Positions 26,498 through 34,830 are shown, numbered from the stretch's first letter. The stretch is 43,658 bases of DNA from Acutalibacter sp. 1XD8-33 (GCF_003612555.1 NZ_RAZF01000025.1:1-43658), one strand, 5' to 3'. The notes: a model not told the origin generated them from the letters alone. Translations and numbers: made by a program.

Positions 26498-27726
26498 GCT
26501 TTCGCCTCCCATTCCTTCTGAATGGCCAGCCCCGCCGTGAACCCGGTGGCCCAGGCCCAGTGGAGGTTATAGCCCCCACAGTCTCCGTCCAGGTCCAGCA
26601 GTTCCCCAGTGAGGTACAGCCCCGGACAGATCCGAGATTCCATGGTTTCCAGGTCCACCTCTTCCAGAGGCACGCCCCCGGCGGTACACTGGGCCTGCTC
26701 CCAGCTAAGGGGGCCCGAAACCGGGATGGGAACGGCCTTCGCCCAGCCGGCGGCCCGGTCCAGCTCTTGGGGACTCAGCCGGACCAGGGGGCGATCCGGG
26801 TCCCATCCCATCCAATGAACCAGCTCCCAGCCCAGCCGCAGGTTCAGCGCGCCGGAGAAGAGCTCTCCTGCCGGACGGCCTGGATGGGCCTCTGCCAGGG
26901 CCTGGAGATACCCGCGCAGCTCCTCCCGGCTGAACTGCTCCAGAAGGTCCAGGCGCAGCTCCAGGCCCTCCGCGCCCAGCTCCCGCAGCCGGGCGGATAG
27001 GTTCATCACGCAGATGCCGGAGACCGAGCCGTCCCCGAAGATCACCTCGCCGCTCTCGGCGCAGAGCTCCCGGCCCTTTTGGAAGAGCGCCACCCGGGCC
27101 CGGCACCGGATCCCCTTGAGGGGCCGGGTGAACTTTTTCGGCGCTTGGAGCCCTGTGAGGGAGGGGGAGAGGGGGGTGACCGTGTGACCCAGGGACCGGG
27201 CCAGCCCATAGCCGGAGCCGGTGGAATGCTTGGGCGAGGCCTTGCCCCCGCAGGCCAGGACGCACCGCCGGGCAAAGCGCTCCCCACCGGCGCTTTTCAC
27301 CAGGAAGCCGCCCTTCACCGGGAGAATGCGCTCCACCGGGCGGCCGCACTCCAGGGAGACGCCCTGTTCCCGGCAGGCGGAGAGAAGGGCCTCCGCCACT
27401 GCCGCCGCCTGGAGGCTGTGGGGGTAGACCCGGCCCTCGGCGTCTGCCCGGGTGAGCAGACCCAGACGCAGAAAGGCCCGCCGCACACGGGCGGCCGGCC
27501 AGGCGTTTAAAAATGGTGCGGCGGAGCGGACATCCCCGTGGTAATGATCCATGGCAATGGATTCGTTGGTTAGGTTGCACCGGCCGTTGCCGGTGGCTAG
27601 CAGCTTTCTGCCGGGCTTCCCATTACCCTCCAGCGCCAGGATACCGCCGGGAACCCCCGCCGCGCCCAGAGCCGCCGCCAGCCCGGAGGCTCCGGCCCCC
27701 ACAACAGCCGCGCCCAGCCCTCTCAC
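26494..27726 (-). CDS. BaiN/HI0933-family flavoprotein
   Basis: 410 residues, starting at GTG 27726, which overlaps the upstream stop as GTGA; the longer ORF would run deep into that gene. It has the dinucleotide fold AAVVGAGASGLAAALGAA, the family signature GKPGRKLLATGNGRCNLTN, and the C-terminal FAD site LDGDCGGYNLHWAWATG. This family (YhiN, HI0933, BaiN) includes flavin reductases proposed to act on bile-acid intermediates and other enoates, but most members are unassigned. Translationally coupled on both sides, so stoichiometric expression with its neighbours is likely. Confidence 0.85.
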   Translation of the reverse strand: MRGLGAAVVGAGASGLAAALGAAGVPGGILALEGNGKPGRKLLATGNGRCNLTNESIAMDHYHGDVRSAAPFLNAWPAARVRRAFLRLGLLTRADAEGRVYPHSLQAAAVAEALLSACREQGVSLECGRPVERILPVKGGFLVKSAGGERFARRCVLACGGKASPKHSTGSGYGLARSLGHTVTPLSPSLTGLQAPKKFTRPLKGIRCRARVALFQKGRELCAESGEVIFGDGSVSGICVMNLSARLRELGAEGLELRLDLLEQFSREELRGYLQALAEAHPGRPAGELFSGALNLRLGWELVHWMGWDPDRPLVRLSPQELDRAAGWAKAVPIPVSGPLSWEQAQCTAGGVPLEEVDLETMESRICPGLYLTGELLDLDGDCGGYNLHWAWATGFTAGLAIQKEWEAKA

Positions 27727-28217
27727 AGGACCAACCCCAGCAGGCCGTAAGACACCACGCACATGATGATATCCGCCGTCAGGGTGCCTAAGGCCACGGA
27801 GAGCATGGCGGACTTGAAGTCCATCTTCATCAGCGCCGCCGCTAGGGAGCCAGTCCACGCGCCGGTGCCAGGCAGGGGGATGGCCACGAAGATCAGCAGC
27901 CCCAGCGTTTTATACCGGTTGATCTTGTCGAACTTGCTGCGGCCCTTGGCCTCCATGCGGTCCACCAGCTTCACAAAGCGGGTGTTGCGCATCCAGCTGA
28001 AGATTTTGTTGATGAACAGCAGGATGAAGGGGGTGGGGATCAGGGTGCCCACAAGACAGATGAAAAAGGCGGGAAGCATCTGCAGGTCCAGGAGCTTGGA
28101 GGCCAGAATGCCGCCTCGAAGCTCGATGATGGGCATGAGGGACAGGAGAAACACGGTGAGCTCGGCGGGAATGGTCTGGCTGAAAAATTGGACGAGGACT
28201 TCGACAATATGCTCCAT
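27723..28217 (-). CDS. COG2426 small multidrug export-type membrane protein
   Basis: 164 residues with several membrane helices: AELTVFLLSLMPIIELRGG, ICLVGTLIPTPFILLFI, LLIFVAIPLPGTGAWTGSLA and IIMCVVSYGLLGLVL. The PIIELRGG and PLPGTGAWTG blocks are characteristic of this family, named small multidrug export proteins but with little direct evidence. Its stop overlaps the start of the next gene as GTGA. First gene of the three-gene operon. Confidence 0.8.
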   Translation of the reverse strand: MEHIVEVLVQFFSQTIPAELTVFLLSLMPIIELRGGILASKLLDLQMLPAFFICLVGTLIPTPFILLFINKIFSWMRNTRFVKLVDRMEAKGRSKFDKINRYKTLGLLIFVAIPLPGTGAWTGSLAAALMKMDFKSAMLSVALGTLTADIIMCVVSYGLLGLVL

Positions 28218-28351
28218 AATTTTGACTTCCTTTTTTGTAATGAAAAGTATATTTTGGGGGGAGTGGACATTCTGGCCTCTGGCGGCCAGGGTGAAACCTC
28301 AGCCGCCGGAAGCTACACTTTTATACTCGATTGACTCCTATGGAATTTCTT

Positions 28352-30079
28352 TCATTCAATATAGTCCATATAGCCGCCCAGCATAGGAGGCGCGGCGTTT
28401 CTGGTGAAAAGCCCCAGCGCTCCGGTCTCGTACCGGGGCGCTTTTTCCCGCCAGTTTTCCCGCCGCCGGGCCAGGATCCCGTCGATCTCCTCCGGCGTGC
28501 GGGGCTCCCCGGCGATGCCGCAGATCCGCAGCACCCGGCCGGGAATGTCCACCTCAATGAGATCCCCCTCCTCCACCAGGGCGATGGGGCCTCCCGCGGC
28601 GGCCTCCGGAGAGACATGCCCGATGGCGGGGCCCTTGCTGGCGCCGGAGAAGCGGCCGTCTGTGATCAGGGCGATGGAGGCGGAGAGGGCCGGGTCGGAG
28701 GAGATGGCCTCCGTGGTGTAGAACATCTCCGGCATACCGCTGCCCCTGGGCCCCTCGTAGCGGATGATCACCGCGTCGCCGGGGCGGATCTCCCCGTGGA
28801 GAATGGCGGCGATGGCGTCCTCCTCCCGGTCGAAGGGTTGGGCGTGAAGCACGGCCTGATGCATCTCCTTGGGAACGGCGCTGTGCTTCACCACGGCGCC
28901 CTGGGGGGCCAGATTGCCCTTGAGCACCGCCACGGTGCCGTCGCTGCCGATGGGGGAGGCGAACTCCCGGATCACGTCCCTGCGGGTGAGCCCGAACTGT
29001 TCCAGCTGGGCCTCCCGGCGGGCATAGTAGCCGGAGGCCTTCAGGTCCTCCAGGTTTTCCCCCAGGGTTTTCCCGGTGACGGTCATGGCGTCCAGATGGA
29101 GCATGGACTTGATCTCCTCCATCACCCGGGGCACGCCCCCCGCGTAGCTGAAGAATTCTCCCGGCCAGCGGCCCGCCGGGCGCACGTCCAGAAGATACCG
29201 GGCCCCCCGGTGGATCCGGTCGAAGGAGTCCCCGTCCAGCTCGATGCCGAACTCCCTGGCAATGGCGGGCAGGTGGAGCAGGGTGTTGGTGGAGCCGGAG
29301 ATAGCCGCGTGGACCATCACCGCGTTCTCGAAGCTCTTGTCGGTCACCATCTGCCGGGCGGTCAGGCCCTCCCGGGCCATCTGGGCGGCCCGGCGTCCCG
29401 CCAGCACGGCGGTTTCCGGGAGCTCCGGGGAGGTGGCGAGGAGCAGGGCCGTGCCGGGGAGCATCAGCCCCAGGGCCTCGGCCATGATCTGCATGGTGGA
29501 GGCGGTCCCCATGAAGGAGCAGGCCCCGCAGGAGGGGCAGGCGTGGTGTTTGTAGTAGGTGAACTGCTCCTCGGTGATCTCCCCCCGCTGGGCCATGGCG
29601 CTATACATGCCGATCTGCTCCAGGGTGAGCAAGTCCGGACCCGCAGCCATCACCCCGCCAGTGACCACAATGGAGGGCATATCGATGCGGCCGATGGCCA
29701 TCAGCTGGGCGGGCACGGATTTGTCGCAGCTGGAGATGAACACCCCCGCGTCGAAGGTGGTGGCCTTGGCGTGGATCTCGATGAGGTTGGCGATGGTGTC
29801 CCGGGAGACCAGGGAGTAGTTCCCGCCGTCGTGGCCCTGGGACATGCCGTCGCAGATATCCGTGGCGAAGTACTGGGCGGCCTTGCAGCCGTTTTTGTCG
29901 ATCTCCGCCGCGGCCTTCTGGGAGAGCTCCAGCAGATGGGCGCTGCCGGGGTGGCTCTGGCCGTAGGTGCTCTCCACCAGGACCTGGGGCTTTTCCAGGT
30001 CCTCCACGGTCCAGCCCATGCCCATGCGCAGGGGGTCCATTTCCGGGGCGATCTTCCGCACTTCTTGGCTTTTCAACAT
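28352..30079 (-). CDS. IlvD/Edd-family dehydratase
   Basis: 575 residues from ATG 30079, which has GGAGG nearby; the longer frame antisense-reads the previous gene and is rejected. Blocks: TDICDGMSQGHDGGNYSL, the Fe-S cysteines in SSCDKSVPAQL and HACPSCGACSFMGTA, PQGAVVKHSAVP and ITDGRFSGASKGPAIGHVSP. These Fe-S enzymes dehydrate dihydroxy acids in branched-chain amino-acid synthesis (IlvD) or sugar acids. SSCDKSVPAQLMAIGRIDM departs from the usual IlvD GCDKxxPG form and leans toward sugar-acid dehydratases. I therefore give no gene symbol. No other ilv gene is near. The start overlaps the APH-like gene's stop by seven bases. Confidence 0.8.
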   Translation of the reverse strand: MLKSQEVRKIAPEMDPLRMGMGWTVEDLEKPQVLVESTYGQSHPGSAHLLELSQKAAAEIDKNGCKAAQYFATDICDGMSQGHDGGNYSLVSRDTIANLIEIHAKATTFDAGVFISSCDKSVPAQLMAIGRIDMPSIVVTGGVMAAGPDLLTLEQIGMYSAMAQRGEITEEQFTYYKHHACPSCGACSFMGTASTMQIMAEALGLMLPGTALLLATSPELPETAVLAGRRAAQMAREGLTARQMVTDKSFENAVMVHAAISGSTNTLLHLPAIAREFGIELDGDSFDRIHRGARYLLDVRPAGRWPGEFFSYAGGVPRVMEEIKSMLHLDAMTVTGKTLGENLEDLKASGYYARREAQLEQFGLTRRDVIREFASPIGSDGTVAVLKGNLAPQGAVVKHSAVPKEMHQAVLHAQPFDREEDAIAAILHGEIRPGDAVIIRYEGPRGSGMPEMFYTTEAISSDPALSASIALITDGRFSGASKGPAIGHVSPEAAAGGPIALVEEGDLIEVDIPGRVLRICGIAGEPRTPEEIDGILARRRENWREKAPRYETGALGLFTRNAAPPMLGGYMDYIE

Positions 30080-30951
30080 GATCTTTCCTCCAAATCCTTG
30101 AGAAATCGGGTGAATACCTGGGGGTAGCTGGATTCCATCTCCTCCAGGCTGGGCCGGGCCCAGGCGGGAAAACTCTCCCTCCGGCAGGCGTGGATGAGGG
30201 TGACCAGGGGGGAGACCACCTGATCCACCCGCCGCTCCCAGGGGTCCACAGGGCCGTATTCCTCCAGAAAGGCCCGCCCGGCCTCCGGGCCCAGGGAGGC
30301 GCACACATTCCGCACGTCCCCGTAGGCGTACCCCCGGCCCATAAGGTTGTAGTCGTACATCAGGGCGGAGGAGCCGTCCCGGGCCACGGCCAGATTGGTG
30401 TAGTAGAAGTCATTGTACACCAGGGTGGGGGAGAGGGCCTTCAGGGCCGAGAGCACGGCGGGCAGGGCGCTCTTCAGGCGGGACCAGATGGGCAGCCCCC
30501 CGGAGCCGGTCCGCTCTTGAACCAGGGCCAGGGCCTCCGGGGTCAGGCAGGCGGCCTCGTTGTAAAGGGCCGCGTCCGGGCAGCGGTGCAGGTACTCCCG
30601 GCCCGCCTGATGCAGGCGCGTATACCATCGGGCCAGCAGCCGGGCAACAGCCGGGTCCTCCAGATCCTCCGGAACCCCCAGGCGCAGGGCGGGGCTCTCC
30701 TCCAGATCCTCCAGGAGGAGAGAGGCTGCGGTGGCCCCCATGAGCCGGAGGGTGGGCACGCCCAGCTCCCCCAGCAGCCGGTAGCGCTGGATTTCCCGGC
30801 GAAAGCCCGGCTCCTCAAAGTGCTTCAGAACCCAGCGCTTTCCCTGGGAATCCGTCACCTGGACCACGGTGACGCCGTCCTTGGAGCGGATGGGGCGCAG
30901 CTCCCCGCAAGCGACGCCCATCTCTTTGAGCTCGGCCAGAAGCGGATCCAT
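30073..30951 (-). CDS. Aminoglycoside phosphotransferase-like kinase (CotS-like)
   Basis: 292 residues. The protein-kinase-like fold shows WVLKHFEEPGFRREIQRY (ATP-binding Lys), LLLEDLEESPALRLG, the catalytic loop LVYNDFYYTNLAV (Asp retained; His of the usual HxD is Asn) and the metal site LMYDYNLMGRGYAYGDVRN. Resistance members act on aminoglycosides, but this divergent type is more like spore-coat or choline/small-molecule kinases; the substrate is unknown. Middle gene of an operon with an antiporter upstream (nine-base gap) and the dehydratase downstream (seven-base overlap). Confidence 0.75.
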   Translation of the reverse strand: MDPLLAELKEMGVACGELRPIRSKDGVTVVQVTDSQGKRWVLKHFEEPGFRREIQRYRLLGELGVPTLRLMGATAASLLLEDLEESPALRLGVPEDLEDPAVARLLARWYTRLHQAGREYLHRCPDAALYNEAACLTPEALALVQERTGSGGLPIWSRLKSALPAVLSALKALSPTLVYNDFYYTNLAVARDGSSALMYDYNLMGRGYAYGDVRNVCASLGPEAGRAFLEEYGPVDPWERRVDQVVSPLVTLIHACRRESFPAWARPSLEEMESSYPQVFTRFLKDLEERSC

Positions 30952-30960
30952 AGAGCCCTC

Positions 30961-32229
30961 CTATGCCTTGGTGGCGGCGGTGACGGCCTTGGGCCCCTTG
31001 GGCTTGATATCCCCGGCGGCGGTGAGGGCCATCTTGGTGAGGGTGGGGCCCACCAGCTCATAGACCAGCACGCCGAAGAGCACAATGCTGCGGATGGTGG
31101 AGCCGATCTCCCCCAGAGCGCCCACCTGAGAGGCCATCCCTAGAGCCACGCCGGCCTGGGGCAGCAGGGTGATGCCCAGGTATTTCTGGATCTCCGGGGA
31201 GCAGTGGGCGGCCCGGCTGCTGGCCAGGGACCCGAAGTACTTGCCCAGGGACCGGGCCAGGATGTACACCACGCCGATGCCCACCACCGCCAGATCGGTG
31301 AACACGTCTAGGTGGAGCTCCGCGCCGCTGAGCACGAAGAACAGGGTGAGCAGGGGCGCGGACCATTTGTCCGCCCGGCCCATCAGGTCCTCGGAGTTGG
31401 GGCAGGTATTGCAGAAAACTGTGCCCATCATCATGCACACCAGCAGGGAAGAGAACTTCACGTGGAAGCCCCCCACCTCAAAAGAGAGCATGGACAGGGC
31501 TACGGCCAGCACCACAAACCCGGCGATCATGGCAACGCGGTTGCGGTTGGAGAGGAACCAACGCTCCATAAAGGTGAGCACCCAGCCCAACAGAGCGCCC
31601 AGAATCAGGGAGAGGACGATCTCCAGCAGGGGCTCCACGGCGATGGAGGCGATGTTGGCGCTGTTGGACTCCATGGCCTGGGCCGCGCCGAAGGAGATGG
31701 CGAAGATCACCAGGCCCACGGCGTCGTCCAGGGCCACCACAGGCAGCAGGATGTCCGTGACGGGCCCCTTGGCCTTGTACTGGCGGACCACCATCAGAGT
31801 GGCGGCGGGAGCGGTGGCGGCGGCGATGGCCCCCAGGGTCACTGCGGCGGAGACGGGCAGCTTGTCCCCCAGGAAGAGATGCAGGAGGAGCAGGGCGGCG
31901 TCCACGGCCAGAGTGGCGGTGAGGGCCTGGAAGATGCCCACGATGACGGCGGCGCGGCCGGTGCTGCGCAGGGAGGACAGGCGGAACTCGCTACCGATGG
32001 CAAAGGCGATGAAGCCCAGGGCCACGTCACAGATGGGCTGCAGGGTGTCCACCAACTCAAAAGAGGCAAAGCCGACGCCGGGGAGTCCCAGCCGACCAAT
32101 GAGGCAGGGGCCCAGCAGGACCCCCGCGATCAGGTAGGAGGTGACGTCGGGCAGATGGAAGCGCTTGAACAGGCGGGTCATCATAAGCCCCGCCACCAGC
32201 GCGATAGAAATGCACAGAAGTACGATCAT
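30961..32229 (-). CDS. CPA2-family cation/proton antiporter (KefB-like)
   Basis: 422 residues from ATG 32229 after GAGGGG; an upstream in-frame start at 32274 lacks a site. About 12-13 membrane helices, beginning LLCISIALVAGLMMTRLF and including SYLIAGVLLGPCLIGRLG, AFAIGSEFRLSSLR, AIAAATAPAATLMVVRQY and LPVVALDDAVGLVIFAI (DD pair typical of the ion site). There is no C-terminal TrkA-N domain, unlike E. coli KefB/C. Expected to exchange K+ or Na+ for protons at the plasma membrane. First gene of a three-gene operon; its upstream region contains the repeat 32287-32501. Confidence 0.85.
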   Translation of the reverse strand: MIVLLCISIALVAGLMMTRLFKRFHLPDVTSYLIAGVLLGPCLIGRLGLPGVGFASFELVDTLQPICDVALGFIAFAIGSEFRLSSLRSTGRAAVIVGIFQALTATLAVDAALLLLHLFLGDKLPVSAAVTLGAIAAATAPAATLMVVRQYKAKGPVTDILLPVVALDDAVGLVIFAISFGAAQAMESNSANIASIAVEPLLEIVLSLILGALLGWVLTFMERWFLSNRNRVAMIAGFVVLAVALSMLSFEVGGFHVKFSSLLVCMMMGTVFCNTCPNSEDLMGRADKWSAPLLTLFFVLSGAELHLDVFTDLAVVGIGVVYILARSLGKYFGSLASSRAAHCSPEIQKYLGITLLPQAGVALGMASQVGALGEIGSTIRSIVLFGVLVYELVGPTLTKMALTAAGDIKPKGPKAVTAATKA

Positions 32230-32286
32230 AAAATTCCCCTCTTTTTTCCAGAAAACATGATATAGTTGATTCACTTGAAACCGGCC

Positions 32287-32501
32287 TTTTTAGAAGCCGT
32301 ACCAATAGGCGTTTGTATTCCCCTTTCCGGCAAATTCAGCCGGGAAACGACGTTGTGAAAACTTACCAATCGTCAGATTGCTTCTCCCCACTGCATTTGC
32401 TCGAAAATCGTATACTTTTTGAGAGATCGTGTGCGCAGCCACTTGTCTCTCAGAAAGTATGTTTACTATAACACAAATCCTATCGGTACAGCTTCTTAAA
32501 A
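32287..32501 (-). repeat. MITE-like unit with inverted ends, in the antiporter upstream region
   Basis: Left end 32287-32319 (AGAAGCCGTACCAATAGG) is an inverted, diverged copy of the right end 32460-32501 (CCTATCGGTACAGCTTCTT). The right end, 42 bases, is identical to 33665-33706. An inner hairpin (ATACTTTTTGAGAGA at 32412-32426 with TCTCTCAGAAAGTAT at 32446-32460) abuts it. Read on the minus strand the 42-mer carries TATAGT, so it may supply the antiporter promoter. No target duplication is evident. The rest of the gap 32230-32745 holds the frlD promoter. Confidence 0.55.
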
Positions 32502-32639
32502 CAAACTCTAAACAAAAAGCCTTACCTATCTTACTCGTAAATGAAGGATTTGTCAACCGGCGTATGCCCTCTTAATATAATGCGCGTGATTTTTCGAGAA
32601 GCCTGGGAGCCGCCCTGCTCTAAAAGACGCGGGGGAGTG

Positions 32640-32719
32640 TTGACTTGCTTTTCGCGTTTTGCTACAATATATATAATCGTAAACGAGCTTGAAAACTGGG
32701 ATAAATACCAATTTTCAAG
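32640..32719 (+). promoter_or_regulatory. frlD promoter and leader hairpin
   Basis: TTGACT (32640-32645), 17-base spacer, TACAAT (32663-32668). A hairpin CTTGAAAA...TTTTCAAG (32688-32719) follows at the transcript start, then GGAGGCGG before ATG 32746. The same hairpin plus GGCGGCT(G/C)AGGAGG string occurs inverted at 33606-33662, so this is a reused leader module. Confidence 0.55.
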
Positions 32720-32745
32720 CCAGGCGGCTCAGGAGGCGGTAAGAG

Positions 32746-33543
32746 ATGAATTTAGCGGCGATTGGCAGCAACTGCGTGGATTATTACCAGAACCTGCGGG
32801 GCGGCCTGCCCTGCCCAGGGGGAGGGCCTGTGAATATGGCGGTCTATACGCTGCGGCTGGGGGGAACGTCCTCTTATATAGGCCCAGTGGGGGACGATTC
32901 CTACGGCGCTCTCCTGCGGGAGTCCATGGCCGCCAAAGGCGTGGATGTGTCCCACCTGCATGTGCTTCCCGGGGCCACGGCGGTTTCCCAGGTAGAGATC
33001 CGGGATGGCGAACGCATTTTCGGGGATTACGACGAGGGCGTTCTGGCGCGCTACACCCTCTCTCCGGAGGATGTGGATTTTATCTGCGCCCACGACATTG
33101 TGGTCTGTGATTTATGGGGCAAGGTAGAGGGCTTTTTCCCAGAGTTCCGCTCTCGGGGGCTTCCCACCGCTTTCGATGGGGCGGTCCGTCCGGACGACCC
33201 TGCCGCCCAGAGGGCTCTCCCTTATACCGACTATTTTTTCTTTTCCTCTGAGTCCGGCGATACCCCGGCCTTGCGCAGCCAGCTCCGGCGCTATCACGCC
33301 CAGGGCCCCAGGCTGGTGACGGCCATGCTTGGGGAGCGGGGCAGCCTCTGCTTTGACGGCACGGATTTCCACCCCTTCGGCATTGTCCCCTGCGCCCGGG
33401 TGGTGGATTCCATGGGGGCGGGGGACAGCTATATCGCCGGGTTCCTCGCGGGCATCACCGCCGGGGCGTCCATCGAAAAAGCCATGGAGATGGGGGCTGC
33501 GGCCGCCACGGAAACCCTGGGCTATTTCGGCGCCTGGTTATAG
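32746..33543 (+). CDS. frlD: Fructoselysine 6-kinase-like PfkB sugar kinase
   Basis: 265 residues. Resembles E. coli FrlD throughout by eye: AAIGSNCVDYYQNL, GGGPVNMAVYTLRLGG, YIGPVGDDSYGALL, GVDVSHLHVLPG, ERIFGDYDEGVLARY and the PfkB catalytic block DSMGAGDSYIAGFLAG, then TLGYFGAW. FrlD phosphorylates fructoselysine (an Amadori compound from heated food) to fructoselysine 6-phosphate. The downstream gene encodes an FrlB-like deglycase, supporting the pathway. No transporter or FrlR regulator is in the window. GGAGGCGG precedes the start; the stop lies in a repeated terminator element. Confidence 0.82.
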   Translation: MNLAAIGSNCVDYYQNLRGGLPCPGGGPVNMAVYTLRLGGTSSYIGPVGDDSYGALLRESMAAKGVDVSHLHVLPGATAVSQVEIRDGERIFGDYDEGVLARYTLSPEDVDFICAHDIVVCDLWGKVEGFFPEFRSRGLPTAFDGAVRPDDPAAQRALPYTDYFFFSSESGDTPALRSQLRRYHAQGPRLVTAMLGERGSLCFDGTDFHPFGIVPCARVVDSMGAGDSYIAGFLAGITAGASIEKAMEMGAAAATETLGYFGAWL

Positions 33544-33597
33544 TTAACGCAGTTCAAAAGAGGTAAGATACCTAGAGGTAGAGTACCTCTTTTGAAC
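33538..33597 (+). terminator. frlD terminator, palindrome copy 2
   Basis: TTATAGTTAACGCAGTTC... repeats the arm of the 24057-24113 palindrome. The 14-base arm GTTCAAAAGAGGTA (33552-33565) pairs with TACCTCTTTTGAAC (33584-33597). The frlD stop TAG (33541-33543) is part of the element. Confidence 0.65.
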
Positions 33598-33605
33598 CAG
33601 GCGGG

Positions 33606-33706
33606 GAGGCCGTGACCTCCTCAGCCGCCCAGCTTGAAAATGGGTATATACCGATTTTCAAGTGTGTTTACTATAACACAAATCCTATCGGTACAGCTTC
33701 TTAAAA
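33606..33706 (-). repeat. Inverted copy of promoter-leader module
   Basis: On the minus strand: the 42-base word (33706-33665) with TATAGT, then hairpin CTTGAAAAT...ATTTTCAAG (33662-33633), then GGCGGCTGAGGAGG. It matches the frlD leader in structure but points back into the frlD 3' end, with no gene to serve. It sits between frlD and frlB. Confidence 0.6.
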
Positions 33707-33765
33707 GCGCGCGTACAATTTTTGCGCGGCGCTGTCTAAAATCAACGTAAAAAGGAGTGGAAAGC

Positions 33766-34830
33766 ATGGAATATACACCGGCTGCCTGGACTGAACCCCA
33801 AGGCCCTTGCCTGCGCCGTTTTGACGAACAGGGGGATTTGGACAGCGTAAACGGCGCGTTGGCTTTGCGGCCCCAGATTGAGGAGATCATCGACCGGATC
33901 TGGGACGAGGGCTTTGACCGAATCTTTTTTATGGGCATCGGCGGCACCTATGCCTCCGCCATGCAGGCCGAGGTCTATATGCGCGGGCGCTCCGGGCTGG
34001 ATGTCTTTGCGGAAAACGCCGCGGAGTATCTTACCACGGGCAACCGCCGTCTGACAGAGCGTTCTATCGTCATTTATTCCAGTGTGTCCGGCAATACGCC
34101 GGAGATGGTGGACATGGTAAAGAAAGTCAAGGCGAAGGGAGCCCGAGTGTTGGCGTTCATCGATACTCCCGGTTCGGCTCTCACCCAGCCGGGTCAGTGG
34201 GATTATCTGGTGGTGTATCCCAAAAATGAGCAGCTGAAATTCTACATGACGGCCCACTATCTGATGTATAAAAACGGCGAGTTTCCCCAGTACGGCCGCT
34301 ATAATCAGGAGATGGAGGCCTCTCTGGCCCAGGGGCTGGTGGAGATCGAAAAAGCGGCCGACGGCTGGGCCTATGAATACGCGAAGAGCAAGGCGGCGTT
34401 TCTCAAGGCCCATCCGGACTTGCCCCACTATTTCATTGGGGCGGGAAATCAGTGGGGGGCCGCCTACTCCTATGCCATGTGCTACTGGGAGGAACAGCTT
34501 TGGATACGCACCAAGTCCATTTCCTGCGGGGAGTTTTTCCATGGAATGCAGGAAATCATTACGGCGGACACGCCGGTCACGCTGTTCATGGGAGAGGACG
34601 AGCAGCGGCCCCTGGCGGAGCGGGTGGCGCGGTTTTTGCCAAGAGTCTGCGGGAATTACACTGTGATAGACACCAAAGAGCTGCCCTTGCCCAGCGTTTC
34701 GCCGGAGTTTCGGGGCAGTGTGTCCCATCTGATGATGCATGCAATAAACAACCGGGTGGACGCCTATCTGGAGCTTTTCCTGCGGCATCCTCTGTCCATC
34801 CGGCGGTATTACCGGCAGTTCGATTATTGA
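33766..34830 (+). CDS. frlB: FrlB-like fructosamine 6-phosphate deglycase (SIS protein)
   Basis: 354 residues from ATG 33766, nine bases after AAAGGAG; GTG 33757 is inside the site. Two SIS (sugar isomerase) halves: IFFMGIGGTYASAMQAEVYM, IVIYSSVSGNTPEMVDMVKK, then LPHYFIGAGNQWGAAYSY and ISCGEFFHGMQEII with the catalytic-type Glu/His pair (GEFFHG). The C-terminal HPLSIRRYYRQFDY parallels the FrlB tail. FrlB splits fructoselysine 6-phosphate into glucose 6-phosphate and lysine. Placement after frlD supports that, but the related MfnC/GfrF enzymes act on glucoselysine or other fructosamines, so the exact amine is open. Confidence 0.78.
   Translation: MEYTPAAWTEPQGPCLRRFDEQGDLDSVNGALALRPQIEEIIDRIWDEGFDRIFFMGIGGTYASAMQAEVYMRGRSGLDVFAENAAEYLTTGNRRLTERSIVIYSSVSGNTPEMVDMVKKVKAKGARVLAFIDTPGSALTQPGQWDYLVVYPKNEQLKFYMTAHYLMYKNGEFPQYGRYNQEMEASLAQGLVEIEKAADGWAYEYAKSKAAFLKAHPDLPHYFIGAGNQWGAAYSYAMCYWEEQLWIRTKSISCGEFFHGMQEIITADTPVTLFMGEDEQRPLAERVARFLPRVCGNYTVIDTKELPLPSVSPEFRGSVSHLMMHAINNRVDAYLELFLRHPLSIRRYYRQFDY

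Noticed and set aside
24899-26521. 540-residue plus-strand ORF opposite the COG2509 flavoprotein
   Set aside because: Antisense shadow in high-GC DNA; Pro/Gly/His-rich, no motif, no ribosome-binding site, while the minus strand has clear FAD motifs.
28331-30127. 598-residue plus-strand ORF opposite the dehydratase
   Set aside because: Low-complexity Gly/His-rich antisense reading; the minus strand encodes a full IlvD/Edd protein.
32290-32556. 88-residue minus-strand ORF before the antiporter
   Set aside because: Made largely of the repeat unit; the same LRSCTDRICVIVN reading appears at the second repeat copy, so it reflects the repeat and not a gene.
32287-33706. Short repeats as a CRISPR array
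   Set aside because: Copies are few, irregularly spaced, in both orientations and separated by genes.
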